Shown: piece by piece, positions 9,768 to 21,885 of the stretch
Numbering within the stretch: the first letter of the stretch is position 1
How the letters are laid out: the number at the start of each line of letters is the position of its first letter
Assembly: GCA_030686995.1 (NCBI GenBank)
Contig: CM060693.1
Span: 119,005,228-119,069,227, forward strand
Direction of reading: 5' to 3'
DNA length: 64,000 bases
Source: Artemisia argyi
Taxonomy: Eukaryota > Streptophyta > Magnoliopsida > Asterales > Asteraceae
Position numbers and translations under genes: made by a program
The notes under the pieces: model-generated
The model's input: the letters and a program-made list of their open reading frames with translations, nothing else
Databases searched by the model: none
Told to the model about the DNA's origin: nothing

Positions 9768-11388
9768 CTCGAAAAAGAATTATTGGCCGTGGTGTATGCT
9801 TTTGAGAAGTTCCGGTCATACTTAATCTTGACCAAATGCATAGTGTATACGGATCACTCGACTCTGAAATATCTCTTTGCAAAACAAGATGCAAAGCCGA
9901 GATTGCTCCGATGGGTTCCCCTCCTACAATAATTTGATATCATCATCCGTGATAAAAAAAAAAGGATCTGAGAACCTAGCGGCTGATCATATGTCCCGAT
10001 TAGAGAACCCTCACCAAGATGTCCTCGAGAAAAAGGAAATAAATGAAACCTTTCCTCTCGAAACACTAAATGTAATATCTTCGCGTGGTGACTCTACTAC
10101 CCCATGGTTTGCTGACTTGGAAAATTACCATGCGGGTAACTTCATTGTAAAAAGGATGTCGTCCCAACAGAAAAGAAAATTCTTCAAATATGTAAACCAC
10201 TACTTCTGGGACGACCCCTATTTGTTCAAAATCTGTGCGGATCAATTCATCCAGCGGTGTGCTCATGGCCAAAAAGCCATGGATATTCTTAAAGCTAGTC
10301 ATGATGGACCCACGGGGGGACATCATAGCCAAAACTACACTGCCAAAAAGGTATTTGATTCCGGTTTCTACTGGCCCACGATCTACAAAGATGCTCATAA
10401 TTTAGTCAAAACTTGTGACGCTTGTCAGCGTCAAGGGAATATTTCAAAGAAGGACGAGAAGCCACAAAATGCCATCCAAGTCTGTGAAATTTTTGACATC
10501 TTAGGCATTGGCTTTATGGGGTCATTCCCGTCTTCACGAAGGAACAAGTATATACTCGTGGCTGTCGATTACTTGTCCAAATGGGTTGAAGCAAAGGCTC
10601 TTCCCACCAAGGACGCCCGAGTAGTTTTGAAATTCTTAAAATCTCTTTTTGCTAGGTTTGGAACTCCACGTGCCATCATTAGTGATCGCGGTACACACTT
10701 TTGCAATGATCAATTTGCAAAAGTCATGCTTAAGTACGGTGTCACTCACCATCTTTTCACCGCGTATCACCCCCAAACAAGTGGGCAAGTGGAAGTTTCA
10801 AACCGTGGTATAAAAAGGATTCTGGAGAGGACCATAGGTGAAAATCGTGCCTCTTGGTCGGATAAACTAGATGATCCACTCTGGGCCTTCCGTACAGCTT
10901 ACAAAACACCCATCGGGTGTACTCCTTACAAGCTTGTGTACGGAAAGGCGTGTCATCTACAGATCGAGCTTGAGCACAAAGCCTACTGGGCCTTGAAACA
11001 TGCCAACTTCGACCTTCAGACAGCAGGTAATCATCGTAAAGTTCAACTCAATGAATTAAATGAACTTCGTGATCAGGCGTACGAGAACTCTTTGATCTAC
11101 AAAGAAAAAACAAAGAAGATTCACGACTCAAAAATTAAGAACCGTGTTTTCAACGTTAGTGATAGAGTCCTTCTTTTCAATTCTAGATTGAAGATTTTCT
11201 CGGGTAAACTTAAAACCCGTTGGTCTGGACCTTTCACTGTCACCAAAGTGTTTCCTTATGGAACTGTTGAGTTTTCTCAACCCGATGGTCCTAACTTTAA
11301 GGTGAATGATCATCGGTTGAAGCATTACTTTGGAGGGGACATACCACCCATGGTTGTCCCGGATCTCCAAACTTTCCCCATGAACTAA
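9768..11388 (+). pseudogene. Element C pol remnant: RNase H and integrase
   Basis: The frame opens at [14 protein letters not shown] (RNase H), is closed by TAA at 9930-9932, and shifts by one base in an A10 run (9954-9963). It then stays open from 9964 to TAA at 11386-11388. The integrase zinc-binding region (GGHHS ... CDACQRQGN) is present. The first catalytic Asp is Gly here: codon GGC at 10510-10512 within GIGFMG, where element A has GIDFMG. The second Asp (SDRGTHF) and the Glu (VEVSNRG) are kept. C-terminal to the core is [27 protein letters not shown] sequence without a chromodomain. With a stop, a frameshift and a lost catalytic residue this copy cannot make active integrase. Confidence 0.9.
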
Positions 11389-11402
11389 TGAATGCGGGGA
11401 TC

Positions 11403-11420
11403 GAGTCAAGCTAGTGACTC
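11403..11420. repeat. Inverted repeat just after the element C pol stop
   Basis: GAGTCAAGCTAGTGACTC folds with arms GAGTCA/TGACTC. It lies 15 bp after the pol stop, and the same inverted repeat follows pol in A (two copies) and B. Confidence 0.7.
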
Positions 11421-12432
11421 GGTGAACAAAAACATTAGCAACCACATGGGTGACAACTCATGTCTCTGTCTTCTCTCTGTTTTTCTAATAAAGTGACGAG
11501 AAGGGGGCAACCTCTTCTGCATCTTGTGTTTGGTTGTTGTGTTTGTACATGTATTTTCCCCGAAGTATGAAGGCTCTTGTGCTCATGTTTTGTCCTTACT
11601 CCACCCGAGTCTCATTCTTCATTGTTGAAGACGTCTGATATCCTTAATCTTATTGACTAACGTTATCTTTTGGCATAATTAATAAACGGCCTTAGATACA
11701 ACGTAGGATGACCCTTCCCTTTGAAACATTGAGGAAAACGTTTAACTTTAGTCTGGGGGTATCTTCGATTTGATTTGACTTGCACCTTTCATGTAGCCAT
11801 TTACTCATGCAACCCCGTTTCTCTCGAAAAATCCAAAAAAAATGAAAAAAAAAAATCATCAAAAAAGTACAAAAAACTGAAAAAAAAATTTGCAAATTTC
11901 ACTGGGTAGAGTAGGAATAGAAATTTTGACCTGACCGGGCATGTTGAGCCCTAGCTTGTTCCCTTAACTTTTTAGGCTAAGCATCCGCGGATCTCATTAC
12001 TTGAGATTTTAAATTTGCAGAGAACGAGGAATGATAGTAAAGTTAATTATGTGATTAGATGCTAAACGTGGAATAGTTGGATTTCTTTAGAGCTCATAAC
12101 GGTTATTTGTAGTTCCTTGCTGCCGCAAGATTGAAAACCCAAAAATAAAATAATTAGAATTACGCGTTTATAAAAGTTGTATAAATTTTAGCTCACTTTA
12201 CGTGTGGCATAAGCATTAAATGGGCCTTGGATCCTTTATTCTGTAAAGCGTTTAGGTCTTGGAATTCCCCATTTTGTTCTATGCCACATGAGCTTTATAA
12301 ATAACACCATCAATATGTAATAAATGCCAAAAATAGCTGCGGTTCAACAAGCGGATCCTTGCATCCTTTGTTCTAAAAGGCGCTTAGGTCTGGGAGTTTC
12401 ACCGTGAAGCTCCGTATGTTTGAGGTACAAGT

Positions 12433-12471
<39 letters not shown>

Positions 12472-13052
12472 CCTAGTGAAAAAGAAATGATGAAAAATGA
12501 AAATATAATAAATGTGGTGTAAACGTTTGAGCCTTTTGAGTTAACATTTAAACGATTTTTAAATTCGCCTAAATCTATCAGACTTTAAAACTATCAGAAC
12601 GAAAATTAGAAATCATTTCTTTAACAAAGTCTAGATACAATAAGACTTAGGAGCAGGAATTTACAATTAGCATTTATGAGTAGTGTTAGCATCTAATGAC
12701 ATTTTTTTGCTGTGATTTAGTTTTTACGCTTAGCTTGGGAACTTATGAAAAATCAGGGACGATGAATTCTATCCGTATGGACACTTTTCTCTGAGGTATG
12801 TTTCTTACTCGGTGACCCTAAACATTATTGAAAAATGATGAAAGTCAACATCCCGTCACACAATAAGTAAAAAAGTGCTAAGACAATAGTGTATAGTATA
12901 AAGTTGAAAAACGGGGCGTTTTCGGGAATAAATGATTTTGTACTCTCTTTTGAACATCTTGCTACTTTTTCAACATTAGTAAAAAGAGTTATGAAATTAT
13001 TTATCCCAAGAGCCTAAATTGATCACATTGCGTGAGGACACGACAATACCTT
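11421..13052 (+). other. Element C 3' internal non-coding region
   Basis: I see no gene here. Contents: a purine-poor block ending TTTAGTCTGGGGG (about 11748-11760), an A-rich tract (about 11825-11890), and two diverged copies of a GATCCTT ... GCGTTTAGGTCTGGGA-type segment (about 12228-12270 and 12350-12395). A (TA)n microsatellite spans 12436-12470. No env-like ORF is present. Confidence 0.6.
12436..12470. repeat. (TA)n microsatellite
   Basis: About 17 uninterrupted TA dinucleotides in the 3' non-coding region of element C. Confidence 0.95.
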
Positions 13053-13066
13053 AGTCTAGGGGATTT
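13053..13066 (+). other. Probable polypurine tract of element C
   Basis: AGTCTAGGGGATTT stands where A and B have AGTGTGGGGGAT directly before their LTRs. The G run is interrupted by an A, so it is diverged. Confidence 0.55.
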
Positions 13067-13933
13067 TGGTGTGTGCTTATTCACACAGCTTTTTCTGGAC
13101 AACTTAAGACCAAAACAGACACAAACTAACCATAAATGCCAAAGATATTGTGTTTTTATGTTTGTGATCGTGCAGGATCGGATATTTCAGAAACAGGCAA
13201 AAATGAGACCGAAAAGGACAAAAAGGAGCACGAATTTGGAAAACGTGTCAAAAGCCAAAGCCGGGGAAGCAAATTACCATTTTTCTGCTCAGATTGTCAA
13301 AACATACCTTGGGAAATCACAGAATGCCAGAAATAGTCCGTGGGAATTAATTTTGGAAAATAATCTATCATGGTCCTTGGATTATTGAAATATGGCAAGT
13401 TTTACCCTTGTGAATACTTTGGAAAGGTTGCAAGATCAGTCCCTAAAAATCTGCAAATTACACTTTTAGTCCTTGGGCTTATTTAACCTTACAAACCAAA
13501 CGGACCATTAATACTACTATAACCCAACACCACCCTTTTAAATAAAAACCCAACCCACTCCTTATATCACGAGGCCCAGTCCAATCCACAAGCCCAAACC
13601 ACCCTTAATATTAAAACGGGGGTTGACCCCAATCAAACCCCACCTCCTTCCCTCCATCGTCACCTCCTAACTTGCCTGCAACACCTCACCCCCCCCCCAC
13701 TTGACTGACTGTTACCTTCCATCACCTCCAACCGCCCAAAAACATCACTTCTCAACATCACAAGACAACTACAATTAATGCAATTCCCCCTCCCCACAAG
13801 CAACAGTACAATTTGCAATAAATTAATTTTCCCGCCAAAAGTAAAATCAAGGGCTGGGATCACTTTGACACATCCAAGGGCTCATATTATTGATGGGAAA
13901 TGATCAAAGAGGTTAAAGGAACCCTGATTTTCA

Positions 13934-13943
13934 CTATAAAAAG
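13934..13943 (+). promoter_or_regulatory. TATA box of the element C LTR
   Basis: CTATAAAAAG is followed by a purine-rich stretch homologous to the sequence downstream of the TATA box in element A. Confidence 0.65.
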
Positions 13944-15415
13944 GAAGAGAAGCAGAGGAGAAGATATAGTAGTTTTTTAGCTTATTTTTCATGTCGACTT
14001 AGTGTAATTTCCATTTCCAGTTGTTAAATTTAGTTTTAAAAGGTTGTATTTAGCATTTTCAGTGTAATTTAAACTTCCTTTGATCTCAATTTCAAGTTCT
14101 CTTTAGAAATCCCATTTTTAAATTCTCAATTTACTTGAATATTGTTACGAGTTGTTGCTTATTGATCCTTTGAGTTCATATAAGTCTCTGATAAGCTTTT
14201 ATAAGCTCCCTAAGCATTGTAACCTGTTGCAAAATTAAAATCTCAAAGATACAAAAAAAAAATAAGAAAAAAATATTTGAAAAATAAAAAATCAGGGAAA
14301 AAGAAAAGAAGAAAGCTGAAGCAAGGTAAATCTTGAATGGCCATGGTTTAGTGTTTCTTGGGAAGCTATAGGGTTGTGAGTTTGGTCCCTGGTTCACTTG
14401 TTCTGTGCTTGGAAGCTTTTGTAAGCAATTTTCTTGACTTTTAGCATTTTACTGTAGAGTTTCTTAATATAGCTTATTTTCTGTTTGAAATTACTTGTTG
14501 CTTATTGATGCTTATTAGATAGCTTGTACTCATTTCTCTTAATGGTGTTAAGTTTTCATCAAAACTGCTTTTTAACCATCAAAATAATCATAGATAGCAT
14601 AATAGGCATTAATGGGTGTTTGTGCATGAAATCAGCATCAAAGTCATTAGAATAGCTTATTAGTTAAGTATGCATCAGTAGAATAGCTTATAATCTTAGT
14701 CTGCTTTAAAAATTCATAAAATCAGTTGGTATTAAGGTTGTTTGGATCTAGTGGTTTATCTGTGTTTAAGATTGTTTCAGTTATTGTTTTTGGTCTTAAT
14801 AACTCACCTATGGATATAATAGGTCAGTTAAGGCATAAAACCTATTACTCATTTAGTAAAAAGTCAAAAATCAAGTTTCATTTCTCATTTCCATTCACTG
14901 TTGAGAATTAGGTTTGCATAATCCTACATAAAGGTTTATAAGTAGTATATATAGCATAAATTAGTCTCATTTCAACTTATAACAACAATATCAGTCATTT
15001 GGAAGCAATCAAAGTTCACAAAATTCAAACTAGATCAAAAATCAAAAAGTCAAAAATTTCATAGTTTGTCAGAAATCCAATTTTGGTTGTAATTTTCATG
15101 CATTCAATCCTTTGCCTTTTGATCTGAAACTTTGTGGAGAAGCAAGTTGAGAAGCTCAGCTTTCAAGTCCTTATTATAGTGAAATTTTAAGATTTTTTTC
15201 TAGTACTTATTTAGGGCCTTCTTTGGACATGTTTTTCAAAAGCCTCCCCTACACCAGGGGTTGTTAACTCACAAGCCTGTTTTCCAAAGCTCCTTATTTG
15301 TTCATTAGTGCATCTTAGACTTAGCTTTTTTGTTGATTTGGAAAGCCTTCCTTGCCAGCTACATGTTCATGTGCTTGTTGTGCCATTTTGTACTTATTTC
15401 CACTGCTTATTTTGG

Positions 15416-15770
15416 CCTTACATGTTGACTCATCAAACTCATTACACTGAGTCATCAATGTGAGTAACCCAAGTTCACAAGCTCCCTTAGTCTTCATTAG
15501 TGGGACCCACTCTGTGATTGTTGGCTTTTTGAGAAGCTTATTAGGTCAGCTTATTAGTTCAGTGCTTATTTAGGGCTTTGGAACTCTTGCACCTAGCTTA
15601 TTTTGGTCCACAAGTCAACCTCACCAACTCAGTACACTGAGTCAGTGGGTGAACAAGCAATTTTCACAAGCCCTTGTAGAGCTTAATAGTAGACCCCACA
15701 CTGTGCTTATTGACTTTCTGAGTAGCTCACCAGTTTGGCTTATTGACTCAAGTCTCACCTTGGACCCCCT
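15416..15770 (+). repeat. Degenerate direct duplication inside LTR C
   Basis: Two segments of about 185 bp share the order ACACTGAGTCA, TTCACAAGC, GTGGGACCCAC or ACCCCACACTGTG, TTGACTTTCTGAG or TTGGCTTTTTGAG, and GCTTATT. They look like an old tandem duplication in the LTR. Confidence 0.55.
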
Positions 15771-17226
15771 GACCTTATTTGGTGGGCCCCATCAAGGCCT
15801 GCAGTTAGCTCATTTGGCCTGGATAGGTTGTAGGATTTGGAATTGCTTAATTATGCTTTCTAGCTTATTCTGTGTACTTTTTTCTTTTCTTTGGCTTATT
15901 TTATTCTCATCTCAATTGTCTTTAGCTTATTTCACCCTTGGTTCAGTTTATAGCTTTTGTGATAGCTTGTTCAACTTAAAAATCCATTTAAGCTTTCAAA
16001 AGGCCAACTATTAAGCCAGTAAGCTTCCACAGAGCTTATTTGGCGATTTCAAAAAAGTTATTTTTATAAAAATAAGTTATTTTTAGTTGTTAAATAGGTT
16101 TGCAAAAGAAAAATCAAAAAAATAAATAAAAACAGAAAAATTGGTGCTTGTGGGATTTGAACCCTGGACCACTTGGTTCCCTGGCAAAAAACCAAACCAA
16201 ACTTGAGCACCATCTCCCCTAGTGTATACTTAGTGTTTTAGTTTCCCCAACTTTAATTTATAGTGATAGCTTCTATTTAAGTTATTTTAGCTTATTTGCT
16301 TATTTTTCTGCTTTTTCATATAGCACTTGTTATTTTTTATATTTTTCCTAAGTTCCTGTTACCTTGTAGTATTTTTATAAAAATTTTCATAATTTTCTGT
16401 TTCTCTTTAGTATTTTTAATAATTAATTTTAGTTTAATTAGTTTTAATTGATAAATCAAAAATAAAATCATTTACTGCTTATTTTTAAGCACTAGCATCT
16501 TTTTATAATTTTCCTAGCTTTTTATAATCATAAAGTATTTTTAGAAAAAATTTCATAATTTTTACTGTTCATTTGCTATTTTTTATTATTAAATTAGTTT
16601 AACTAGCTTTTAATTAATAATAAGGAAATAAAAATCTAAAATAGCTTATTTATAAGTTTTAGAAACTTTTATAATTTTGTAGAATTCCTGTGATAGTTAA
16701 TTAGTTTTATAAAAAAATTCGTATTTTCTAAGCTATTTTAGTATTTTTAATAATTTAAATTAGATTAAATTAGTTATTAATTAATAATAAATAATTAAAA
16801 AAAAATCTCTTTTATAAAATTTTCTGCTATTATTAAGTTTGTAAAAAATTGATTTTCACCACTTTAGGATTAAATCTGCTTTAATTTCACTTTTTCCAGT
16901 ACGCGTTTATATTTATTTTTAATTTAAAGTTATGTTTTTAATGTGAAATACATTTTAGGTTTATCTGATTTCCAGTCATTGTTAATATTGTTAATTTAGC
17001 TTATTTCCATTTATATATAATTAGTGTAATCAATCCCAATCATATTCCTGTTACTTTCTCCAAATCACTTTATCTCCGAACGTTTTCCAAATACAATTTC
17101 AATCCTCGCTGGGACATAATGACTCAGGAAAACACTGTGCTTACACCGGATCATAAAATGATCACTTCTCACTCAAGTTTGACCTGTTGACCACACTTGG
17201 TTGACTGGTTTGTTTGGGAGGAGTCA

Positions 17227-17728
17227 ATCTCTGATGAGTAATGCCAATAGAATCAAAGAAATTCTAAAGAATCTGATTCGTGAACTCCGTTCCATTAGCA
17301 TTACGTACATATCAAACTTGAGCTTGTAAACCAACTTGTATTCTTTTGATGAACTTGATAATAACATTTGGTGTTTCGGCTTTAGAAGCAAGAAAGTGAA
17401 CCCAAGTGTATCATGAGTAGTCATCCACAATAACCAATATATATTTCTTCCTATGTCTGCTGATAACACGCATTGGACCACACAAATCCATGTGCAATAA
17501 ATGCAAAGGAGCAACAGAACTAAGTTAAGATTTGGACTTGAGTGTTGCACGTGTCATCTTTCCTAATTCACAAGCAGAACAGAGATGATCTTTCTCAAAA
17601 GATAGTTTTGGTAATCCTCTGACTAAATTATGTTGAGCAAGGTCATTTATATCGTTCTGAAGTTCAAATGAGAGAATCGACGATGCCATAGCCAAGCTTG
17701 TGATGATTTTGCTTTTGCAAGCAAACAA
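17227..17728 (-). pseudogene. Element F pre-integrase and integrase remnant
   Basis: LVRGLPKLSFEKDHLCSACELGK is the Cys pair of the copia integrase zinc-binding region. Downstream, in shifted frames with stops, are LHMDLCGP-like and IVDDYS-like core segments and an NGTEF segment near the second catalytic Asp. The remnant ends at GITHQR near 17227, where element C begins; the catalytic Glu is therefore not in the window. At least one frameshift separates the zinc-binding part from the core. Confidence 0.7.
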
Positions 17729-17733
17729 ATTGA

Positions 17734-18105
17734 TTATGGTGCAGTTATTTCATGAAGTGCAATATGGTATAGATTTGAATTCCTGGAGCCTTTGAGAATA
17801 TCAACGCCTTCAAGAGTACGAACAATACATGAATGTTTACGGAATGCCACCTCTAAATCATTATCACAAAATTGACCAATACTAAACAAGTTATGAACCA
17901 GCCCTTCGACAAAGTAGACACGTTGAATTGTGACCTTATCAAGAATGAGATCTCCATAGCCGGTGATTTTAGCTACGTGATCATTCCCAAAATGCACTAC
18001 ACCCAAGAATTTGGCCACGAAGTTCTTGAGTAGTGCCTTGTTCCCGGTCATGTGTTGGGAGCTCCGCGAGTCGAGGTACCAGAGGCACACTTGGACAAGC
18101 TGCAC
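17734..18105 (-). pseudogene. Element F protease with altered active site
   Basis: WYLDSRSSQHMTGN aligns with the copia protease WYLDSGCS.HMTG. The catalytic triplet DSG is DSR here (Asp codon 18070-18072, Arg codon 18064-18066 on the minus strand). The following residues (HFGNDHVAKITGYGD, VEGLVHNLFSIGQFCD) are normal for the family. Loss of the active-site Gly should abolish activity. Confidence 0.8.
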
Positions 18106-19088
18106 ATCAAAGCAAAAAACAGAAAATTTGGAATCCGCTAATAAAGTGGTTCCACGTAGTTAGACAGTAAAGAATGCACACCTAATGGATTGAATTTAGC
18201 AACTTGAGGACTAGTAGGTGTTTCTTGCTTCTTAACTGGTTGCCACCTATACCCTACGTGTTTAAACACTCTTCTAGTAGGAACCCACTTAAAGCATGAT
18301 CTAGGGTTTGAGTCATAGTGATTTAGATTCTTGGCCTTAGGTCTCATTGGCTTTTGTTTTCTATGCTTAGTGTTTCTTGGCTTCGATGTATCAGTCCAAG
18401 TGGTATTAGCATTCATGTTCTCACTATTCATTTTATCATGCACACATTTTTCAAAAACCGAATTAAAAGGAACATAATTAGAACAAGCATTCATGCTATT
18501 ATAAGCAACAAATCCATGCTTTTTTAAGTCATTACATTCATCTATTCGCTTAGAGCATTTTTTATTGAAAGCATTGAAATATTTAGGTTTTTCTACAACT
18601 TAAGGCTGAGATTTGGAAGATTGATCGTGTTGAACTAATTTTTGTTTCTTACGGTTCTTGTTCATGTGTTTCTTTGACTCTTTGGGATTCTTTTCTACTG
18701 GAGGAGGAGTCAAAGAACACATTGGTGCATCTAGAGGTGTATCCTTGTTAAGTAATGCTTGCATCCTAGTTTGTTCTAATTCTTTCTTATAAAGCATATC
18801 ATTTGTACCATAAGGTTCACACTTAGAAGTAGAAGCAATATTGTACATACCAGGAGCAATTACTTTCGGATTGATAAGAACCTCTTTTTGTTTCGGCTCA
18901 AGAATATGAGTTTGTTGCTTTGAAGATGCCAAAAATGTTGGTTGATTTTAAAAGTATGAAAAATTTGTATTATCCAATTGGCGTTTTGAAACAAACTCAT
19001 TATTCTTGGTTTTTGGCAAATCAAGCACTTTAGATTTGAGTTCCTCATTCTCTTTTAAGATTAGTTTCAAAGAATTTTCGTAGGAAAG
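18106..19088 (-). pseudogene. Element F gag-to-protease region, 3' half
   Basis: Broken minus-strand frames lie between the coiled coil and protease. One is basic (TSKPRNTKHRKQKPMRPKAK; about 18138-18494). One is Lys-rich with a Pro-rich middle (18600-18932), and one is coiled-coil (18948 up to the solo LTR, SYENSLKLILKENEELK). Stops separate them. I found no clear CCHC knuckle. The coiled-coil frame continues in phase on the other side of solo LTR G. Confidence 0.6.
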
Positions 19089-19295
19089 TGATGAGGCCAA
19101 AAAATGATCCATTTTTAGGGGGTCATTTAAGCCGGAATTGAAATTTATTTGATCAAATATTGCCCTAAATCGTTCCTTTTGTGATTTTAGGTACTTTGGG
19201 AGTGAATTCTGAAAAAGGAAGCATTTTGGATGTTTTTGGAGCATAAAAGTGAAGAAAACGGCAAAGTCTTAATTTTCCTTGCTAAGAACAGTACC

Positions 19296-19510
19296 TGACG
19301 GCGTCAAGAAGGTTTTGATGACGGCGTCAAGAGCAATTTTGGTGACGGCCCAGAGAAAACGTGACGGCGTCAGATCAAGGCCGTCAAGAGTAAATGTGGT
19401 GACGGCCCAGAACAAGATTACACATGACGGCGTCAGATCTGGATCTAGGCAGTCCGAGATTTTATGGGCGGCGAGATGACGGCGTCAGAACTTTCCTCTG
19501 GACGCCGTCA
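19296..19510 (+). promoter_or_regulatory. TGACGGCGTCA array in the U3 of LTR G
   Basis: Perfect TGACGGCGTCA copies lie at 19296-19306, 19319-19329, 19362-19372, 19425-19435 and 19477-19487. Two TGACGGCCCA variants (19343, 19400) and a complementary GACGCCGTCA (19501-19510) are also present. The array ends just before the TATA box. TGACG/CGTCA half-sites are the core recognised by TGA-type bZIP factors, but here they are spaced one base wider than in TGACGTCA. An enhancer role is inferred. Confidence 0.6.
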
Positions 19511-19520
19511 CCTCATGAAA

Positions 19521-19532
19521 TCTATATATACT
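19521..19532 (+). promoter_or_regulatory. TATA box of solo LTR G
   Basis: TCTATATATACT lies 10 bp after the last GACGCCGTCA copy and about 430 bp into the LTR. Confidence 0.6.
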
Positions 19533-20509
19533 TTTCTAATTTTCATTCATTAAGAGTGTAACTTGAGAGGAGAATTTTAGGGTCGAACTTAATAAACCCT
19601 AACACGACTTTTATAGTATTTTCAAGGGTTTTCACCCCTTGAAACCCTTCATGTTCAATTGAGATAAGTATCTTTTCAATTCATTCAATATGTCTATGTG
19701 TTGTTTGAATATATCTTACGCTTGTCTTAATTTTAACAAGCTAGGCTAGATCTTTTGTGTGTTTGCTTAGATGTAATGAAACCTAGATGTTGATTATAGG
19801 TTGATTACTTGTTTATAGTTGTAATGGATGAATGATTTCAATGTTAGGCTTAAGAAAACTGGCAGATCTCCATTGTGTAACTTGCTTGAATGTCTTAAGA
19901 AACATGAACCGATGTGTACTAGGTTTTTATGGTTGTATTTAATGCATGAGCGAATTCTAGTGATCCCATGTTAGGAGCTTCTTGCAGGCTCGACATAGGA
20001 GTGAAGTAGGAGCTTATAGAATTGGGGAAGTAAGTACGCCACCCCATGATTGGTATTAAGGAATATAACCCGTCATCCACGCAACTGTAACAAACAATTA
20101 ACCTGTAAAAGATATCTAGGGAGTAGTGAAATCTAAGTAAACACAATTCTCCCATCTATTGCTCATACCACATTAGTAATTAGTTTAATTTACATTTCTG
20201 TTATTTTGTTGCATTTGTAGTTATTGGGTTAGTTGACTAGCAACTAATTCCGCTCACTCTTCCAAAAACCCGAGAGTTTACTTGCTTTCATAAAAATATA
20301 AAAATACAAAAAGAATCATCCCTCACCTCTAGACCTAGTTTTTAGGTTTTCTAATCCTAGCGACATTATTCCTGAGTTGAACGATCAATCCCCCGGTACT
20401 TGTCACTATACTATACTACAACGATCAGGTACACTGCCTGGTGGGGGTTGTAAGCTTCTCGAGATCCCTCGAGAGGTAAAGCCTGGTGCAATTCCCACGC
20501 ATCAGAAAG

Positions 20510-21885
20510 CTTGTCATACTTGTCTTCTTCAATTTTTCGTTGCCAATTTGATTCAAATATTAAAGATTGTTTTTCAAGCTTGGTAAGGGAATTTTCAAAT
20601 TTATCATTTTGACAAGACAATTCCTCGTTCAACTCAACATTATTTTGCAAACACTGTTTTAGACTCTCTTTTAAAGCAAGGTTTTCCATTTCAAGAGACG
20701 TTTGTCGATTTTCTAAAGTCGCAATTTTCTCTTCATTTAGTGCAAATTGGGGTTTGATTGATCCAATTTGATTCTGAAAATATTCTTTTTGAATGTCTAA
20801 GTTTAAGCAAATAAGGTCATATTCATCTTCAAGAGATGTACATAATTTAAATCATTTTGCATCTCAGTCATCAATGCCTCTTCAAAGGCTTTAAGTTTAT
20901 CGTTAATACTATTCACGGGAGGCTCGATAAATAACTTTATCTATTTCTTACCTTCCCTTGAGACATCTATTTCATATGAATTAGATCTCACAAGTTCATC
21001 AGTTTGAAATTCTTGCTTCGCATGAATAATTCATAGCAATCCACTTATTTGATTTCTGAGATGACAAAAAGTTTTCCTTGCTAAACTCTCATATTTGCTA
21101 GAGTCATATGGGTTGGCCGTAGTCTGTTCCATATGTTTCTTAGAATTTGTTGGTTTTCGTTCAAGAGCATTTTCTTTATTTATCGAACCATAATCAACAC
21201 TAAAATTGGAGAAATTTGTTTTCTTTTGTTTGACCATTAAAAGTTTTTGGATTTTCTCATTAGAGATGTCATTTGGAACAAACATGTAATCTTTGAAGAT
21301 GTCACGTCTCATGTACTCAGTATTATACAAACTTGGTGCTTTACATTTCACCATTTCAAGATAAGATGGATTAGAAAATCCAAGTCCCGATCTTAGATCT
21401 AAGATTGGATCTGTTTTGGGAAGGTACATGTGCATAGTCTAAGGAGTCTGACCGGTAGTGCGAATTTTCAATTCAGCTTTAGTTAATCGTTGAATACAAT
21501 TAGCTTTTTCTTCTTTAAGTTTAGAAACTTCATTTTCAAGATTCTTTTTGGTTTTTTTTAAAACTTGTGATATTTCTTTTGAAAAGAAAATCTCATCTTG
21601 TAAATCTTGAATTTGACGTTTAAGCATTAGTGGTCGTTCAGACTGCTCTTCGTATAACATGTCCTTGATTTTCCTTTCTAAGGATGCACTTTTATCTTGT
21701 TCAAATTTTATTATGTTAGCATAATTTTGAATTTGAGTTTAATAGTGGCATAGTTTTGAAGCATATCATCATGAGCTTGACTTGTTGATACATGATCATT
21801 ATTAGTATTATTAGAAGATAACATAGGGGTAGCACTTGTAGATGTTTCACTACTCGTGTTGACTCTAGTTGTCTTACTAGTGTTA
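20510..21885 (-). pseudogene. Element F gag coiled-coil region
   Basis: Minus-strand frames here are strongly coiled-coil: 20510-20689 (KQCLQNNVELNEELSCQNDK) and 21439-21660 plus upstream (KEISQVLKKTKKNLENEVSK). Between them, 21031-21435 carries the GLGFSNPSYLEMVKCKAPSLYN segment. Stops and frameshifts separate them (for example, a stop just after 21439). This long heptad-rich stretch probably served Gag assembly. I infer that from composition. Confidence 0.6.

Larger units (their letters stand above)
9768..17226 (+). mobile_element. Element C: Athila-like Ty3/gypsy retrotransposon, 5' part outside window
   Basis: Plus-strand order: RNase H and integrase remnants (to 11388), about 1.7 kb of non-coding sequence, a PPT-like tract (13053-13066) and a long LTR (13067-17226). 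The protein is close to that of element A. The sequence is cut abruptly at 9768 by the foldback element, so gag, protease and RT should lie left of the window. Its right edge interrupts the integrase of copia element F. The five bases after the LTR are ATCTC (17227-17231). C lacks the tandem module that A and B carry before their 3' LTRs, so it is a different subfamily. Confidence 0.8.
13067..17226 (+). mobile_element. 3' LTR of element C
   Basis: It starts TGGTGTGTGC after the PPT-like tract and ends GGAGTCA. The last 150 bp align by eye with the LTR ends of A and B (CGCTGGGA, CACCGGAT, TTGTTGACCA and TTGGTTGACTG phrases). A TATA box at 13934-13943 is followed by AAGAGAAGCAGAGGAGAAG, like the R-region start of A (29304-29313). 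Downstream there is a very long R-U5 stretch dense in GCTTATT and a degenerate direct repeat of about 185 bp (15416-15770). An AT-rich segment follows (about 16300-17000). The left boundary is less certain than the right. Confidence 0.7.
19089..20504 (+). mobile_element. Solo LTR G, probably Ty3/gypsy
   Basis: It starts TGATGAGGCC and ends CCCACGCATCA, with a perfect duplication GAAAG at 19084-19088 and 20505-20509. Removing it and one duplication joins F's coiled-coil frame (DKYDKLS with SYENSLK) in phase, which confirms the boundaries. Phrases near the right end (CCCCCGGTACTTGTCACTAT, CGATCAGGTACACT) resemble the R-U5 end of Athila/Tat-type LTRs. A TATA box at 19521-19532 gives plus orientation. 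Upstream of it lies the TGACGGCGTCA array. Confidence 0.88.

Noticed and set aside
19279..19479. 66-codon plus-strand frame over the TGACGGCGTCA array
   Set aside because: Translation of a repeated regulatory-type motif inside a solo LTR; no start context or domain.
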